A stretch of DNA of 64,000 bases from Xiphydria camelus (Eukaryota > Arthropoda > Insecta > Hymenoptera > Xiphydriidae), in contig OY783196.1 of assembly GCA_963678675.1 (NCBI GenBank), positions 684,501 to 748,500 of the forward strand. Direction: 5' to 3'. Below the pieces are notes generated by a model, which was given only the letters and a program-made list of their open reading frames with translations, made no database searches and was not told where the DNA came from. The position numbers were made by a program, and so were the translations under genes. Below are positions 1-11,859 of this stretch, one piece after another (the first letter of the stretch is position 1; each line of letters starts with the position of its first letter).

Positions 1-959
1 GAAATAATTCGTACCAAATAAATCGGTTTAACCATTTTTTTTCTCAGTGCGTCGCACGGATGAACGCGAATTTCCATTTGATTTCAATCGACGCTCTCTT
101 TGAAATGGAATCAGTGAAAAACACTGGCAATCGGTGAATAGCCACTGCTTCTCAGTTCTATAACTGAGAAATCTCCAGTCTTGTATTTTTATAACTGGGA
201 ATCGGTGGGAGTTTTCATTGATTCGCGTTTAAAGGGAACATTCGATCGATTGACGTGGAATGGCGATTTTATTCATCCGCGTGAGACTTTCGTTGAAAGG
301 GAATGTTCGAGCCTGAAAATAAATTATACACGTCATCGGGAGCTTTGCTCGAAGAGGCGATTCGCCGAAGAGGAGAATTCATTTGTGTATTGCATTTATA
401 TTATGTCGTCACCGTGCACACGTTGTCATTCGTATACTTCATTTTTTTCGTCGTGGAATACAAGGTGGGGGAATTTACGTGCGTCTCCGAGTAACTGGAG
501 TGGAAGTTATAGCTTCTTGGAACACCAGGTGCCCGCCAATGCGACAGGTTGTGAGGTTACCGGGTAAACGTGCCGCAATGCCGAAATTAAACGAAAACTT
601 TAAACGCCTATAACTTTGGAATGGAGCGAGATAATCGAAGCGGACAAAGTGCGCTGTATTCAGCGCGTAATCGACTTTATGTAACGAGTGGAATTGTGCA
701 AGCGATGTCAAAAGCAAACCGATGATATTTAAACGTGTATAAATTGGAAACCGAGCAAGCTAGTCCGTCCGGATAAAGCATGTTGTATTCAGCGTGTAAT
801 CAAGATTAATTAAAGAAGATTTTACGGTATTTTCCCCTTTCAATTGCGATTTTATTGAGATGCAAATATAGAACACCATGTTTCTGGTAAACGAGCGAAT
901 ATAACATCTTATTTATTCGACTCTTCATAAACCAATTCACAAAAATTCGTTTTATTAAA
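1..959. other. Gene-free AT-rich stretch
   Basis: I see no protein gene here. The short open frames at 181-717 lack recognisable domains and overlap on both strands. The segment 575-800 is a dispersed repeat and is listed separately. Bases 37-49 resemble the right end of a CACTGAG-type MITE, but no left partner is visible inside the window. Confidence 0.5.
575..800 (+). repeat. Dispersed repeat, two diverged units (inverted partner near 14 kb)
   Basis: The stretch around 590-690 (a run like TATAACTTTGGAA, then GAGCGAGATAATCGAA, then GCGCTGTATTCAGCG) is followed at 720-800 by a second, more diverged unit with the same order of motifs. The reverse complement of 13940-14190 shows the same two-unit organisation. 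The pair therefore forms inverted copies about 13.4 kb apart. The similarity was read by eye and identity was not computed. Confidence 0.6.
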
Positions 960-969
960 CTTATCCTTA

Positions 970-1400
970 TAAGTAAATGAACTCCCTACATGTAGGAAAG
1001 CTCCCCTGTCTATGCAACAGTACCACGCTCGTGACGGCCTTTACTTTTTTGAGATTTAAAAGTATGAAAATGTACTTTTGGGATGAAGGGCAAATCGAGG
1101 AGAGTAATAGCAAACCTGTAGAATAATAAAGAAGAGCCTACAGAGACGATGAGGAATCTAGGAAGACGAATTCGACAAAAAACCTACAAGTTCAAGGAAG
1201 AACCGACAAATTCAACAAAGGGCCTAAAAGCTTAAGACACCGATGACGAAAAGAAATTGCAGGAGGATAATTTAATGGATGTGGTTGATACCCGATAACG
1301 AGACAACGATCGAAGAGAGATAATAAAGGAAAAGCAACTGGTGCAATTGCAAAGACACGGGAGCTGAAGATGAAATTTAATACTCTAAGATGATGAAGCT
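970..1400 (+). repeat. Dispersed repeat R1, copy 1 (short form)
   Basis: It starts with AAGTAAATGAACTCCCTACA and runs through CTATGCAACAG, AGTATGAAAATGTACTTTTGG and GATACCCGATAACGAGACAA to an end near TACTCTAAGATGATGAAGC. The same series of motifs in the same order recurs at 4556-5366, where the element sits inside satellite DNA and carries an expanded central tandem repeat. No coding capacity or clear terminal inverted repeat is visible. The class of element is unknown. Confidence 0.7.
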
Positions 1401-3380
1401 TAACTAATGTTAATTAATCTAGAGTCTCGTGTAGGATTCCCACGGCGACAATAGTGTTGAGCTCTTTTTATAAAATACTCCTGTTGGAATAAATATATCA
1501 CAGCTTTTAGTCGTCTCAAATTGACAGTGTGATGTATTTTTTGCTGGTTATAAAAATATCAAATACTTGCTATTCCTTCAAAACTGATCATCTCTAATGT
1601 CAACTCATTGCTTCCTATAAGTCATATGGGTCCAATGGCAAAGCAATTTATCATCCTTCCTTTAATCCCAACAATTCCATGAAAGAGTATCCATATGTAT
1701 TTTCCTCAATAACATCCACAAAAAACGTGTATGTGAAAGGAAACCCAAAAAGGTAGGTGCAGAAGCCTCTGTTCTTAATCGAGTGTGTGCCAAGAATAAA
1801 ACCTAATAGAAAATTAACCCAAATCTCCCGAATCTATAACTGAAACATAAAGCTGAACGATTAATAGTCTTATTTAAATATAAAAAACTGTCGCAGTTTG
1901 TCTGAAAAAAATGTCTTTATTAAAATTTCGGCGATCTGAAACAGAAAGAAGAACGATTAATTATATCTAATTTTAGCTGAATAAATTGCCGTAGTCCACC
2001 TGAAAGGTAACGTTTTATAATTATACGAAATTTCACGAACTGAAATTTTTCTGAAACAAACAAAGCATCGTTATTAGCTTATCTTAAATGAGATTATACA
2101 TATGATATTTTTAAAGAATTCTTAAAAGGGAAAAAAGAGGGATAAATGATTAATTCCAATTAATCATTGCTCCATCCTTTACCCCGATTTGAATCCTTAA
2201 AAAATAATGATGTCGTATGAATGGTGAGATGAGGGAAGGAGACATAGATATATTTCTTTATTAAAATTATACAAATTCTCTTATCCTATATGAGAGGTGA
2301 ACATTTTTAATGGATTCACTGCGGGGAAAACGAAAGCGATTAAAGCGATCAACGTTACTCGATCGTTCCTCATTTCTTACTCCACTATGAATCCCTTAAA
2401 AATAATGATAGATGAGGCGAGGGAAGAGTTTATTTATTTATGTATCGATAAGATACATAAATATCGGGTCGAAGTATCCTTTCCAGGATAGGATGCCCGA
2501 AGGCATTGGGGATTAAGTGGGCGTCAAGCAAAAAGGCGAGACGCGCCACATTTTATATAATAAAGAATACCTCACCGTGTGAGGGTGGTACATTTTCGCG
2601 GAACTCAATTTTTCCCGGAGTTCACTGCTACAAGGCAAGTACTTCCTCCGGGGGTCAAGACCGGAGCCCCACTGACGTTATGAGAACATTTAGTATGTTC
2701 TCCAGTGATTAACTCTTATGATAAATAGTCTTCAATAATTGCATGTCCAATGTATTAAACTTGATAAAATTTCAATAATCTAATTTCAGTAAAAATATCT
2801 TATATTTTGTGTATCGAATGCAATGCAAGGTTCTCTGAAGGAGATTGCATGATATCATTTTAACAAGAATGTACATTCTTTCAGCGTTAAGCGCATTGTA
2901 AATTGAATTAATAAAATTTATTGATAGAATAATTGTAATGTGAATTTAGCATTCTCCGTGCATAAACTGCAGTTTCATTTGAACAAATAAAGTTCAATAG
3001 TATTACGTGTTTCAAATGTTTGAAATAAATTATAGGACTTTACTTATATGTTTAAATATTTAATTAGGACACTGCGTAGTGAGACTCCGGTTGACAGAAC
3101 TTATACATCTAATCCACTTTTATTTCAGTGGTACTTACTACAAGTATACATACTCACCAAGTTTACTTAAACTAATACATGGTATATGAGAAATGTATAT
3201 ATCATAAGTAGGCGTGCGATGCGAATAGAACAATGCTATTAGGTGTACGACTTTGCTTCAGCCGTTCGATTCAAAAGATGGCCAGTTCTTTTAACGCGCC
3301 TCAATTTCGCCTTGTTCCTTCAATTTTCGCGGTTCAATACATTATAAATAATATCGAATGAAATTATCATACTACTACCG
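1401..3380. other. AT-rich gene-free stretch with a hairpin-rich patch
   Basis: There is no recognisable gene. The patch 2480-2712 is more GC-rich than its surroundings and contains several short inverted repeats: CCTCACCGTGTGAGG near 2570, a GGAACTC/GAGTTC-type pair near 2600-2625, and GAGAACAT...ATGTTCTC near 2680-2702. The patch may be the structured end of a mobile element. The last stretch (3290-3380) has faint similarity to the satellite spacer that follows. Confidence 0.45.
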
Positions 3381-4555
3381 CGATCCGCGAGTTAGGTATG
3401 CCGCGAAATGACCAGGGCCCCATCCACGCCCACGTCCGTGAGAGTCGCCAAATCCGATACTCTCTCCTTTAATATTCGCAGCGCAATGCATTAGAAATAA
3501 TTTCGAACGAATCTATCGTATTACTACCGCGATCCGCGAGTTAGGTATGCCGCGAAATGACCAGGGCCCCATCCACGCCCACGTCCGTGAGAGTCGCCAA
3601 ATCCGATACTCTCTCCTTTAATATTCGCAGCGCAATGCATTAGAAATAATTTCGAACGAATCTATCGTATTACTACCGCGATCCGCGAGTTAGGTATGCC
3701 GCGAAATGACCAGGGCCCCATCCACGCCCACGTCAGTGAGAGTCGCCAAATCCGATACTCTCTCCTTTAATTTTTATCGCGCTATGGATTATCAATAATT
3801 ACGTACGAACCTAACGTACTACTACCGCGATCCGCGAGTTAGGTATGCCGCGAAATGACCAGGGCCCCATCCACGCCCACGTCCGTGAGAGTCGCCAAAT
3901 CCGATACTCTCTCCTTTAATATTCGCAGCGCAATGTATTAGAAATAATTTCGAACGAATCTATCGTATTACTACCGCGATACGCGAGTTAGGTATGCCGC
4001 GAAATGACCAGGGCCCCATCCACGCCCACGTCCGTGAGAGTCGCCAAATCCGATACTCTCTCCTTTAATATTCGCAGCGCAATGTATTAGAAATAATTTC
4101 GAACGAATCTATCGTATTACTACCGCGATCCGCGAGTTAGGTATGCCGCGAAATGACCAGGGCCCCATCCACGCCCACGTCCGTGAGAGTCGCCAAATCC
4201 GATACTCTCTCCTTTAATATTCGCAGCGCAATGTATTAGAAATAATTTCGAACGAATCTATCGTATTACTACCGCGATACGCGAGTTAGGTATGCCGCGA
4301 AATGACCAGGGCCCCATCCACGCCCACGTCCGTGAGAGTCGCCAAATCCGATACTCTCTCCTTTAATTTTTATCGCGCTATGGATTATCAATATTTACGG
4401 ACGAACCTAACGTACTACTACCGCGATCCGCGAGTTAGGTATGCCGCGAAATGACCAGGGCCCCATCCACGCCCACGTCCGTGAGAGTCGCCAAATCCGA
4501 TACTCTCTCCTTTAATATTCGCAGCGCAATGCATTAGAAATAATTTCGAACGAAG
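3381..4555 (+). repeat. 149-bp satellite array, block 1 (8 units)
   Basis: The core CGATCCGCGAGTTAGG begins at 3381, 3530, 3679, 3828, 3977, 4126, 4275 and 4424, so the step is exactly 149 bp each time. Each unit has a highly conserved part of about 95 bp (GATCCGCGAG...GGGCCCCATCCACGCCC...ACTCTCTCCTTTAAT) and a spacer of two types. Type A contains ATTCGCAGCGCAATG. Type B contains TTTTTATCGCGCTATGG. The type follows the order A A B A A A B A. The block is cut at about 4555 by an inserted repeat. A unit near 150 bp is typical of nucleosome-sized satellites. It does not encode protein. Confidence 0.95.
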
Positions 4556-5366
4556 CTACAAGTAAATGAAATACCTACATGTAGGAAAGCTTCCCTGTCT
4601 ATGCAGCAACAACATGCTTATGACGGCATTTACTTACTTGCCATTTAAAAGTATGAAAATGTACTTTTGGGTTGAAAGGGAAATCGAGGAGCGTAATAGG
4701 GAACCTGTGGAATAATAACGAGGAGCCTGTATAGACTACGAGGAATCTAAGAAGACCGATCGAAACCTGTAGAGGAAAGACCATGTACCTATAGCAAAGA
4801 CGACGAGACTAAACAAGATCGAAGCCTTTCCGAAATCGAAGAAAAGCCTAAACGAGATCGAGGAGTCCATACGAAAGTGATGAGAAGCCTATACGAAATC
4901 AACGAGGAACCTATACGAGTTTGAAGAGCCTATACGAGATCGAGGAGTCTATAAGAAAGTGATGAGAAGCCTATACGAAATCAACGAGGAACCTATACGA
5001 GTTTGAAGAGCTATACGAGATCGAGGAGCCTATACGAAATGATGAGAAGCCTATACGAAATCAACGAGGAACCCATACGAGTTTGAAGAGCCTATACGAA
5101 TTCGACAAAGAACCTACGAGTTCAAAGAAAAATCTACGAATTCAACGAAGAGCCTAAAAGCTTAAGACACCAACGATGAAAAGAAATTGCAGGAGGATAA
5201 TTTAAAGGATGTGATTGATACCCGATAACGAGACAACGATCGAAGAGAGATAATGAAGGAAAAGCAACTGGTGCAATGCAAAGACAAGGAAGCTGAAGAT
5301 GAAATATAATACTCTAAGATGACGAAGCGTTGATAACGAAATATAATACTCTAAGATGATCAAACT
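4556..5366 (+). repeat. Repeat R1, copy 2, inserted in the satellite
   Basis: This stretch interrupts a type A spacer after ...TTTCGAACGAA. Satellite sequence resumes at about 5367 with CTATCGTACTACTACC, which is the continuation expected in the spacer apart from about one base. Its ends match the R1 copy at 970-1400. Its middle is longer because of an internal array of about 80-bp units. No target-site duplication is obvious. Its position inside an otherwise regular array shows it arrived after the array formed, or moved with it by unequal exchange. Confidence 0.8.
4860..5110 (+). repeat. About 80-bp internal tandem repeat of R1
   Basis: GATGAGAAGCCTATACGAAA begins at 4879, 4961 and 5041 (steps of 82 and 80). 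Each unit consists of shorter motifs of the kind GAGCCTATACGAGATCGAGG, so the array is a repeat of repeats. The R1 copy near 1130-1210 has only one or two such motifs (GAAGAGCCTACAGAGACGA). The expansion is therefore specific to the copy lying in the satellite. Confidence 0.8.
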
Positions 5367-6753
5367 ATCGTACTACTACCGCGATCCGCGAGTTATGCCG
5401 CGAGTTGACCAGGGCCCCATCCACGCCCACGTCAGTGAGAGTCACCAAATTCGATACTCTCTCCTTTAATTTTTATCGCGCTATGGATTATCAATATTTC
5501 CGGACGAACCTAACGTACTACTACCGCGATCCGCGAGTTAGGTATGCCGCGAAATGACCAGGGCCCCATCCACGCCCACGTCAGTGAGAGTCACCAAATC
5601 CGATACTCTCTCCTTTAATTTTTATCGCGCTATGGATTATCAATATTTCCGGACGAACCTAACGTACTACTACCGCGATCCGCGAGTTAGGTATGCCGCG
5701 AAATGACCAGGGCCCCATCCACGCCCACGTCAGTGAGAGTCACCGAATCCGATACTCTCTCCTTTCATTTTTATCGCGCTATGGATTATCAATATTTACG
5801 GACGAACCTAACGTACTACTACCGCGATCCGCGAGTTAGGTATGCCGCGAAATGACCAGGGCCCCATCCACGCCCACGTCCGTGAGAGTCGCCAAATCCG
5901 ATACTCTCTCCTTTAATATTCGCAGCGCAATGTATTAGAAATAATTTCGAACGAATCTATCGTATTACTACCGCGATACGCGAGTTAGGTATGCCGCGAA
6001 ATGACCAGGGCCCCATCCACGCCCACGTCCGTGAGAGTCGCCAAATCCGATACTCTCTCCTTTAATATTCGCAGCGCAATGTATTAGAAATAATTTCGAA
6101 CGAATCTATCGTATTACTACCGCGATACGCGAGTTAGGTATGCCGCGAAATGACCAGGGCCCCATCCACGCCCACGTCAGTGAGAGTCGCCTAATCCGAT
6201 ACTCTCTCCTTTAATTTTTATCGCGCTATGGATCATCAATAATTACCGACGAACCTAACGTACTACTACCGCGATCCGCGAGTTAGGTATGCCGCGAAAT
6301 GACCAGGGCCCCATCCACGCCCACGTCCGTGAGAGTCGCCAAATCCGATACTCTCTCCTTTAATTTTTATCGCGCTATGGATTATCAATAATTACGTACG
6401 AACCTAACGTACTACTACCGCGATCCGCGAGTTAGGTATGCCGCGAAATGACCAGGGCCCCATCCACGCCCACGTCCGTGAGAGTCGCCAAATCCGATAC
6501 TCTCTCCTTTAATATTCGCAGCGCAATGTATTAGAAATAATTTCGAACGAATCTATCGTATTACTACCGCGATACGCGAGTTAGGTATGCCGCGAAATGA
6601 CCAGGGCCCCATCCACGCCCACGTCAGTGAGAGTCGCCTAATCCGATACTCTCTCCTTTAATTTTTATCGCGCTATGGATCATCAATAATTACCGACGAA
6701 CCTAACGTACTACTACCGCGATCCGCGAGTTATGCCGCGAAACGACCAGGACC
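5367..6753 (+). repeat. 149-bp satellite array, block 2 (10 units, last truncated)
   Basis: Cores begin at 5382, 5527, 5676, 5825, 5974, 6123, 6272, 6421, 6570 and 6719. All steps are 149 except the first (145), because unit 1 reads GAGTTATGCC instead of GAGTTAGGTATGCC. Spacer types run B B B A A B B A B. The last unit carries the same 4-base deletion and stops at about 6753 in CCAGGACCCC. Both edge units of this block therefore share the deletion. Some cores read CGATACGCGAG, and these follow type A spacers carrying ATGTATT. Confidence 0.95.
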
Positions 6754-8880
6754 CCAATACTTTGAATCATAAATGTATAACCAGTTTTTTACAATAAAGC
6801 CTTAAATTTCGGAAAAACGGCGGAAGCAAAGCTGTACACCTATTTGATTGAATAATCTTTTGAATTTGTAAAATCATTTTCTGTATCAAATTTACGATTG
6901 AATAAAAGAACTAAAAAATCTCACAAAATATTGCATATTCAATGTGCACCGGAAATAAATTTTGAAGCTTATTAAACCATGTGGAATATCGTTCAAAGAG
7001 AATTGACTTTTATCAAAAGCAAGGAATACGTTAAAATGAATTAAATTTAACTAGAGAAATTAAATGTTTCGTGATTGCATTTCTAAAATTCTGAAAATTA
7101 TATGTTCAGAATAAATGCATACAAATCGCACGCCTACTTTGCTTTCTTCTGAATAGAAAGAACATATGGAGAGAAAGATAGAGGAAAAGAAGAAAAACCA
7201 TTGGACGTATTCAATTCCAGATTCATTCTCGATATGTTTTGCAAATTTCGAAAATTTGCAGAAGAGTCTCGAGAACTCCTCCGAAATTATACGAACCGTT
7301 ATGGTCGGGTGCGTGGTGCAACGACCGGCGTCCTCTTCACTGATGACTTCTTTCTTCTTTCTTCTGGCAAGGCGAAGTCGCAGACGGCTTGCGAAACCGA
7401 TTGCCACCATGCACCACGCAGCACGGTGTTAGCGACCTCGCCGTTGCCTCGCCTAACGATCGTTGGAAAACGCGGGCGAGAGCAATGGAACGCAATTTTT
7501 AGAGTCTCATGGTGCATTGCTGTACCGTCCCGAAATTCAATTGCACGCGAACGCGATTCGTGAGCGCTCCAGAGAGCGATAACGAAGCTTTTAAATCGAA
7601 TTCGCGAGAGGATACCCTTCGCGTGTCCTTGCTTACCGCTTTTCGAATTCGATGGAAGCCTTCAAACATCGAAATGAAAGCCGCGCGACAACGAAGAATA
7701 ATCATCTCGCGAGTTCGAGGCGGAAGGGAAAACGAAACGAGACCAACGATCGTTAGCCGCATTAATATTAGCAGCGGGCAAGACTGCAACGGTGCAGTTA
7801 TTTGAAAATTAATTAAACACCTCGCACTCTCAGTCACACTTTGGCCAAAATTCGCGACGCGATAATTCGTATATCGGAGCCCTACCTATCCACCTATATT
7901 TAAAAACGATGGCCATAATCGCGAAAAGCCTACCTAACACCTGTATATCCAAAAAAAACGAACATTCTCACCAACACATACATTCGACACATTCGCACGT
8001 GGTATATCCGGTTCCTCCTTTGGATAGCTCCCTCGCCGTGTGAGAAGGGGGAGATTCTTCCTCAACCCCTTCTCAATTGCTGAAAACGACGCGAAAGATA
8101 GATCGATTCGCGATTGTCCTATTCTCTAAAACTCTACGCCGCGACTGCACTTTGAATAAGTGCTATCGTATGTTTAGCGAACGACTTTACCAATTTATTA
8201 TTAGCTCTGCGTAAAACGTGTCATCAGGCTCTCTTGGGCTCTGATAGCGATTCAAAAAAAAGTATTCGAGTACTCGCGTACCGCGATTGAGCAATCAAAA
8301 TTCCCTGATCTATGTTCCGATCGATGCACAGAACGTTCGATGTTCAATTTTTAAGGAAAAGTCGGAATTTCATTTCATTCGCGTCCACCGAACGTCTGCG
8401 CACCTCGGGCTTAGATTTAAATTTGCAGCGAAAATTAGAGAGCCCTGATTTGAGAAAAACCGTTTAAAGATATTTCATATTTCTCTTTTGAAAGGTAAAA
8501 CAATTTCGAGATTTAACTAACGACCTGTGAACACGAAGTGTTCCGCTCCAAGCAATGCAATTGGGAGCTATTAAATTTCCGCGCATTTCGCTGCAAATAT
8601 GTAACGCGAACGTCGTTGCACCACGCGAAAAAAGGGATAGTCATAGGACAGATAATTACGACCATCGCGCTCTCGGTATTTCGCCAAATCGCGTACCGAG
8701 AGACGGTGGAAGAATTTGGACAGCTGGGACTTACTCGGCGATGAGGATCCCCCGACGCTCGTCTCCGAGATACGGCTTGCAGTCAGTATCTGAAATGGAC
8801 AGACGATTGCGATTAGAAATTGCTGTTTTTTCGAACGAAATTCGGTCAATCGTCTTTCAGATAGCGAGAGAATTTTATAT
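6754..8880. other. Gene-free stretch
   Basis: I find no recognised gene. Overlapping open frames on both strands at 7060-7840 (up to 120 residues) have no domain I can name, no convincing splice context and skewed composition. I treat them as chance. The region changes from AT-rich (6754-7170) to mixed composition. Confidence 0.45.
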
Positions 8881-8884
8881 TCGA

Positions 8885-10470
8885 TCTGTACTCACCACGA
8901 AATTCACGTGACGGAGCCAAATGCCGACAGTCTTCGGTCCAGCCGAAGCTATCGGCCCTCGAAGTCGACTTTGTATTTAGCAATCGCTCCGGCTACGACA
9001 AACGAACAATTGGATCAACGAGGGAATTTATTTCGAGAGGAATCGAGCAATGATGCGAGAACCGGTAGAGTTTACGATGAATTGAACTTTTTTCGATAAA
9101 AATCACAGTGAAAACAAACGCACAGTGAAAAAACTCGCGAATTAATGACCGCGTTCGAATTGGAATGTAAATTTGATTTCAAATGAAGAGAAATTAGAAC
9201 TTACCACGAAGTATTCGTGACGGAGGCCCAGCGACGACAGCCCTTCGCGAAAATCGCAGCTCGGGCATTGATTCCGTCGTCGAATCAAGAGTCGTATTTA
9301 TTACTCGTTCCATCTGAGACAAGCGAGTATTCGGATCAACGCAGGAATATAATTTGCGGGAATTCGAGCAATATCGCGGGAATCTACGACGAGCTGAACG
9401 TCGCGTCGATGAAAATTAAAGTTGAAACGTACACGCGGGGAAAAATCGAGAACCAACGTCTGCGCATCCGAAAGGGCGCGGTGGATAATGCAATAAGTTC
9501 ACGAATGATAACCCAGGATTCACATCGACAAGATTCGAAATGAATATCCCATTTGTACGAAGAAAACTTGAAAGCGCGATGATATTCCCAAAACGACAAA
9601 CGCGTTTGAATTTAATCAATGCACAATCGCAGAACCGCGTTCCCGGGATCTCTCTATTATATCAAATAGTTTTTTCGATTCATCAAAACCCTCGCCGGCG
9701 CCGACATAATGTTTTGTCATTACCGCGATAAGACTGCGCGGTGAGGCGACCGCGCCGGTAAACACGACAACGCTCAGCCGGCGGTGTTTCTTTATGCATC
9801 GAAGAAACTACTTGTACGAAGAAAACTTGAAATCGCGATGATATTCGTAAAACGATAAACGCGTTTGATTTTAAGCGATGCACAATCACAGAACACACTC
9901 CCGGGATATTGAAATAAAATAGCACTCACCACATAAGACTAGTGACGGCGCTCAAACGTCGACAATCCGCGGTTGAATGGATATGTCGATCCCCGAAGTC
10001 GACTTCCTATGCTCTCCGTCTGCGATCACGGAATAATTGCGCGATCAACGAAATGATTTATTTCGGGTGAAAACGACGGACGACGAGAGACCGTGATAAA
10101 AACAACGATAAGGGACTTTCGAATTGAACTCGCGTACAAAAGACGAACCGCGCGGAGAGGAACTTTTCGAACGAATTCGACCGACGATGCGAGAACCGAC
10201 AAACTGTATGATAAGCCGATGCACGAATCGTTAGACAAAAAGATTTTTAGTTCGCACTGGAAATAATCTCGAAGCGATTTGAATTGGAGCGACGTACGAA
10301 ACACGGATCGCACGCGGATACACTTTTCGAAAGGAATCGGTCGACGACGTGAAAGCCGATAAATTCTATGATAAGCACATTTTCGAGTCCGCGGATCGAT
10401 CGAATTATTGCAGAAATAAATAACACTCACCACATAATGCTCGTGACGGGACCCTAGTCCATGACCCAGC
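8885..10470 (-). repeat. Diverged tandem duplications with repeated splice-donor-like motif
   Basis: Four places (about 8892-8950, 9203-9260, 9923-9980 and 10424-10470) share a block. Read on the minus strand it ends CCGTCACGnnnnTT..TGTGGTGAGTG, or the close variant TTCGTGGTAAGTTC. This looks like an exon end followed by a 5' splice site. Each block is followed on the plus strand by related sequence (a GAAGTCGACTT motif, a GATCAACG motif). Two copies have an in-frame stop or a one-base length difference, so a protein reading is not conserved. The blocks could be duplicated non-coding exons or simply a duplicated repeat. Confidence 0.5.
9550..9915 (+). repeat. Direct duplication, about 260-bp offset
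   Basis: TTTGTACGAAGAAAACTTGA near 9553 recurs as CTTGTACGAAGAAAACTTGA near 9813. Both are followed by GCGATGATATTC, AAACGCGTTTGA, ATGCACAATC and CCCGGGAT in the same order. The two copies are clearly homologous but contain substitutions. They form part of the larger duplicated stretch 8885-10470. Confidence 0.8.
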
Positions 10471-10672
10471 CGAAGCCCGGGCGTGTAGTGGACTTTTCAT
10501 CCTCCTTCGCTCCGCCTTCAACAGAGAACCGAAATTACGATTAAAGACGACCACGTTTTCCCGAGAAAATCGCTCGACGAAGCAAAGCACCACGAAAATA
10601 GAAGCCGAAACTCTAGAATTCGCTCCGAGCCGGTCGAATCGACACGGAACACGTTTCGAGGACATCGAATCA

Positions 10673-10800
10673 TCGCGAAACGCAGAAACACATCGCGATC
10701 ATAGAAACACATCGCGATCGTAGAAACACATCGCGACCGTAGAAACACGTCGCGATCGTAGAAACACATTGCAGAAACACATCGCGGAAATCGAATCATC
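10673..10800 (+). repeat. Roughly 20-bp minisatellite
   Basis: A unit like AGAAACACATCGCGATCGT is repeated about five times with single-base changes, then decays into GCAGAAACACATCGCGG. It produces repetitive VFLRSRCVST-like translations on the minus strand. These are artefacts of the repeat and not a gene. Confidence 0.9.
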
Positions 10801-11686
10801 GCGGAAACACAGAGAAAGCAGGAGAGAGAGAGAAATCTCACCGGAAATTTCCGTCGGAGATGCAAAAACCGGCCATCCTTGGTTGAGCAGCCGGGCACTT
10901 GGTCTTCGCTCGTCTTCTTCTCTCTTCTTTTCTTGACCCACCCACCCATCCCACCCTTCCTCCTATCGCGCCCGGATTAAACGGCGCAAGAGGCGACTAT
11001 AAAGTCGCCCTACGCGGAATATTCCGGGGGCCCTGGGCCCCACACCCAGGCTCCTTGGCTCGGCATCGCAACCCGTGAATGCTTTCCTCGCATTCGCCGG
11101 GCCCACGGCTCTCGCCGATGCCCCAAAACGTCTCGAACCGTGCTAACGATTGAGCCTGATGCAGCAGATGACCGAGACAAGGAGGGGGAGCACCTCCTGT
11201 AGGAAGCCAGATAAAAAGCGTCCCACCGTGTTACCAGTGGGCTGACAACCCTTGGGAGACTCCGCCGAATTCGCCGCTGCGTTCGGTAATATACTTCAGC
11301 GTACAGGTGTTCGGGAGTGGGGGAACGAAGATTCTCGAAGGTTCTCGAACTGTGCGAGCGAGAGGGCACGATACGCGCGTCGTGCGATCGATAGAGAGAG
11401 ATAGCGATAGACGGCGTACATATAATGTATTGCTTAGCCAATCTCGCCTGACCTTCGTACACATTGAAACCCGTGTCCGTGTGATTACGTCTAGCAACTT
11501 TGTATCCAGAGGAGCACGAGTTTAACGATCCTCTACGAAATACTACAGGGAAATAATATCTATTGATCACGACGAGCTCCGAAAACTCTGGAAGTTTCTT
11601 GGGCTTTTCGGACTGAAACGAATGTTTCTGCAATACCCCGAGCAATGTTAATTGCGTACGGAACTCGATGAATGTTTCTTACAGTT
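10801..11686. other. Unassigned stretch, no recognisable gene
   Basis: A minus-strand open frame spans 11010-11645 (211 codons), but its translation is Arg/Ser-rich and unrelated to any family I know. The region also has a short GC-rich palindrome near 11028-11042 (GGGGGCCCTGGGCCCC). I do not call a gene. Confidence 0.4.
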
Positions 11687-11782
11687 TTAACTCATAACTG
11701 GTATACTGGGGTCTCTCCGGACCCCAAGCGGATTAAGTCGCTACGTTAGTATAAAGGTGTATACCAGTTGAGAATTAACATT
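11687..11782. mobile_element. Short hairpin element with inverted ends
   Basis: The left end TAACTCATAACTGGTATAC pairs with the right end GTATACCAGTTGAGAATTA, enclosing about 60 bp. A second inner inverted pair (GGGGTCTCTCCGGACCCC) lies near 11708-11726. The size and arrangement fit a minimal MITE-like element or a solo hairpin. Target-site duplications are unclear. Confidence 0.5.
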
Positions 11783-11859
11783 TGAAGCATAAATTACGCT
11801 TGTAATCGTTGCCGAACGACATCGGTATACCTGCGCGGACAGGTGTTCCGCTACGCTAC

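Noticed and set aside
1..49. Complete MITE at the window start
   Set aside because: Only a right-end-like TTTTTTTCTCAGTG is present. No left end or TA duplication can be seen within the window.
3381..6753. CRISPR-like array of regular repeats and variable spacers
   Set aside because: The 149-bp unit, the long conserved core, the only two spacer types and the eukaryotic gene context make this a satellite, not CRISPR.
11010..11645. 211-codon minus-strand open frame
   Set aside because: The translation is Arg/Ser-rich and low in hydrophobic pattern, with no recognisable motif and no splice context. It is probably chance.
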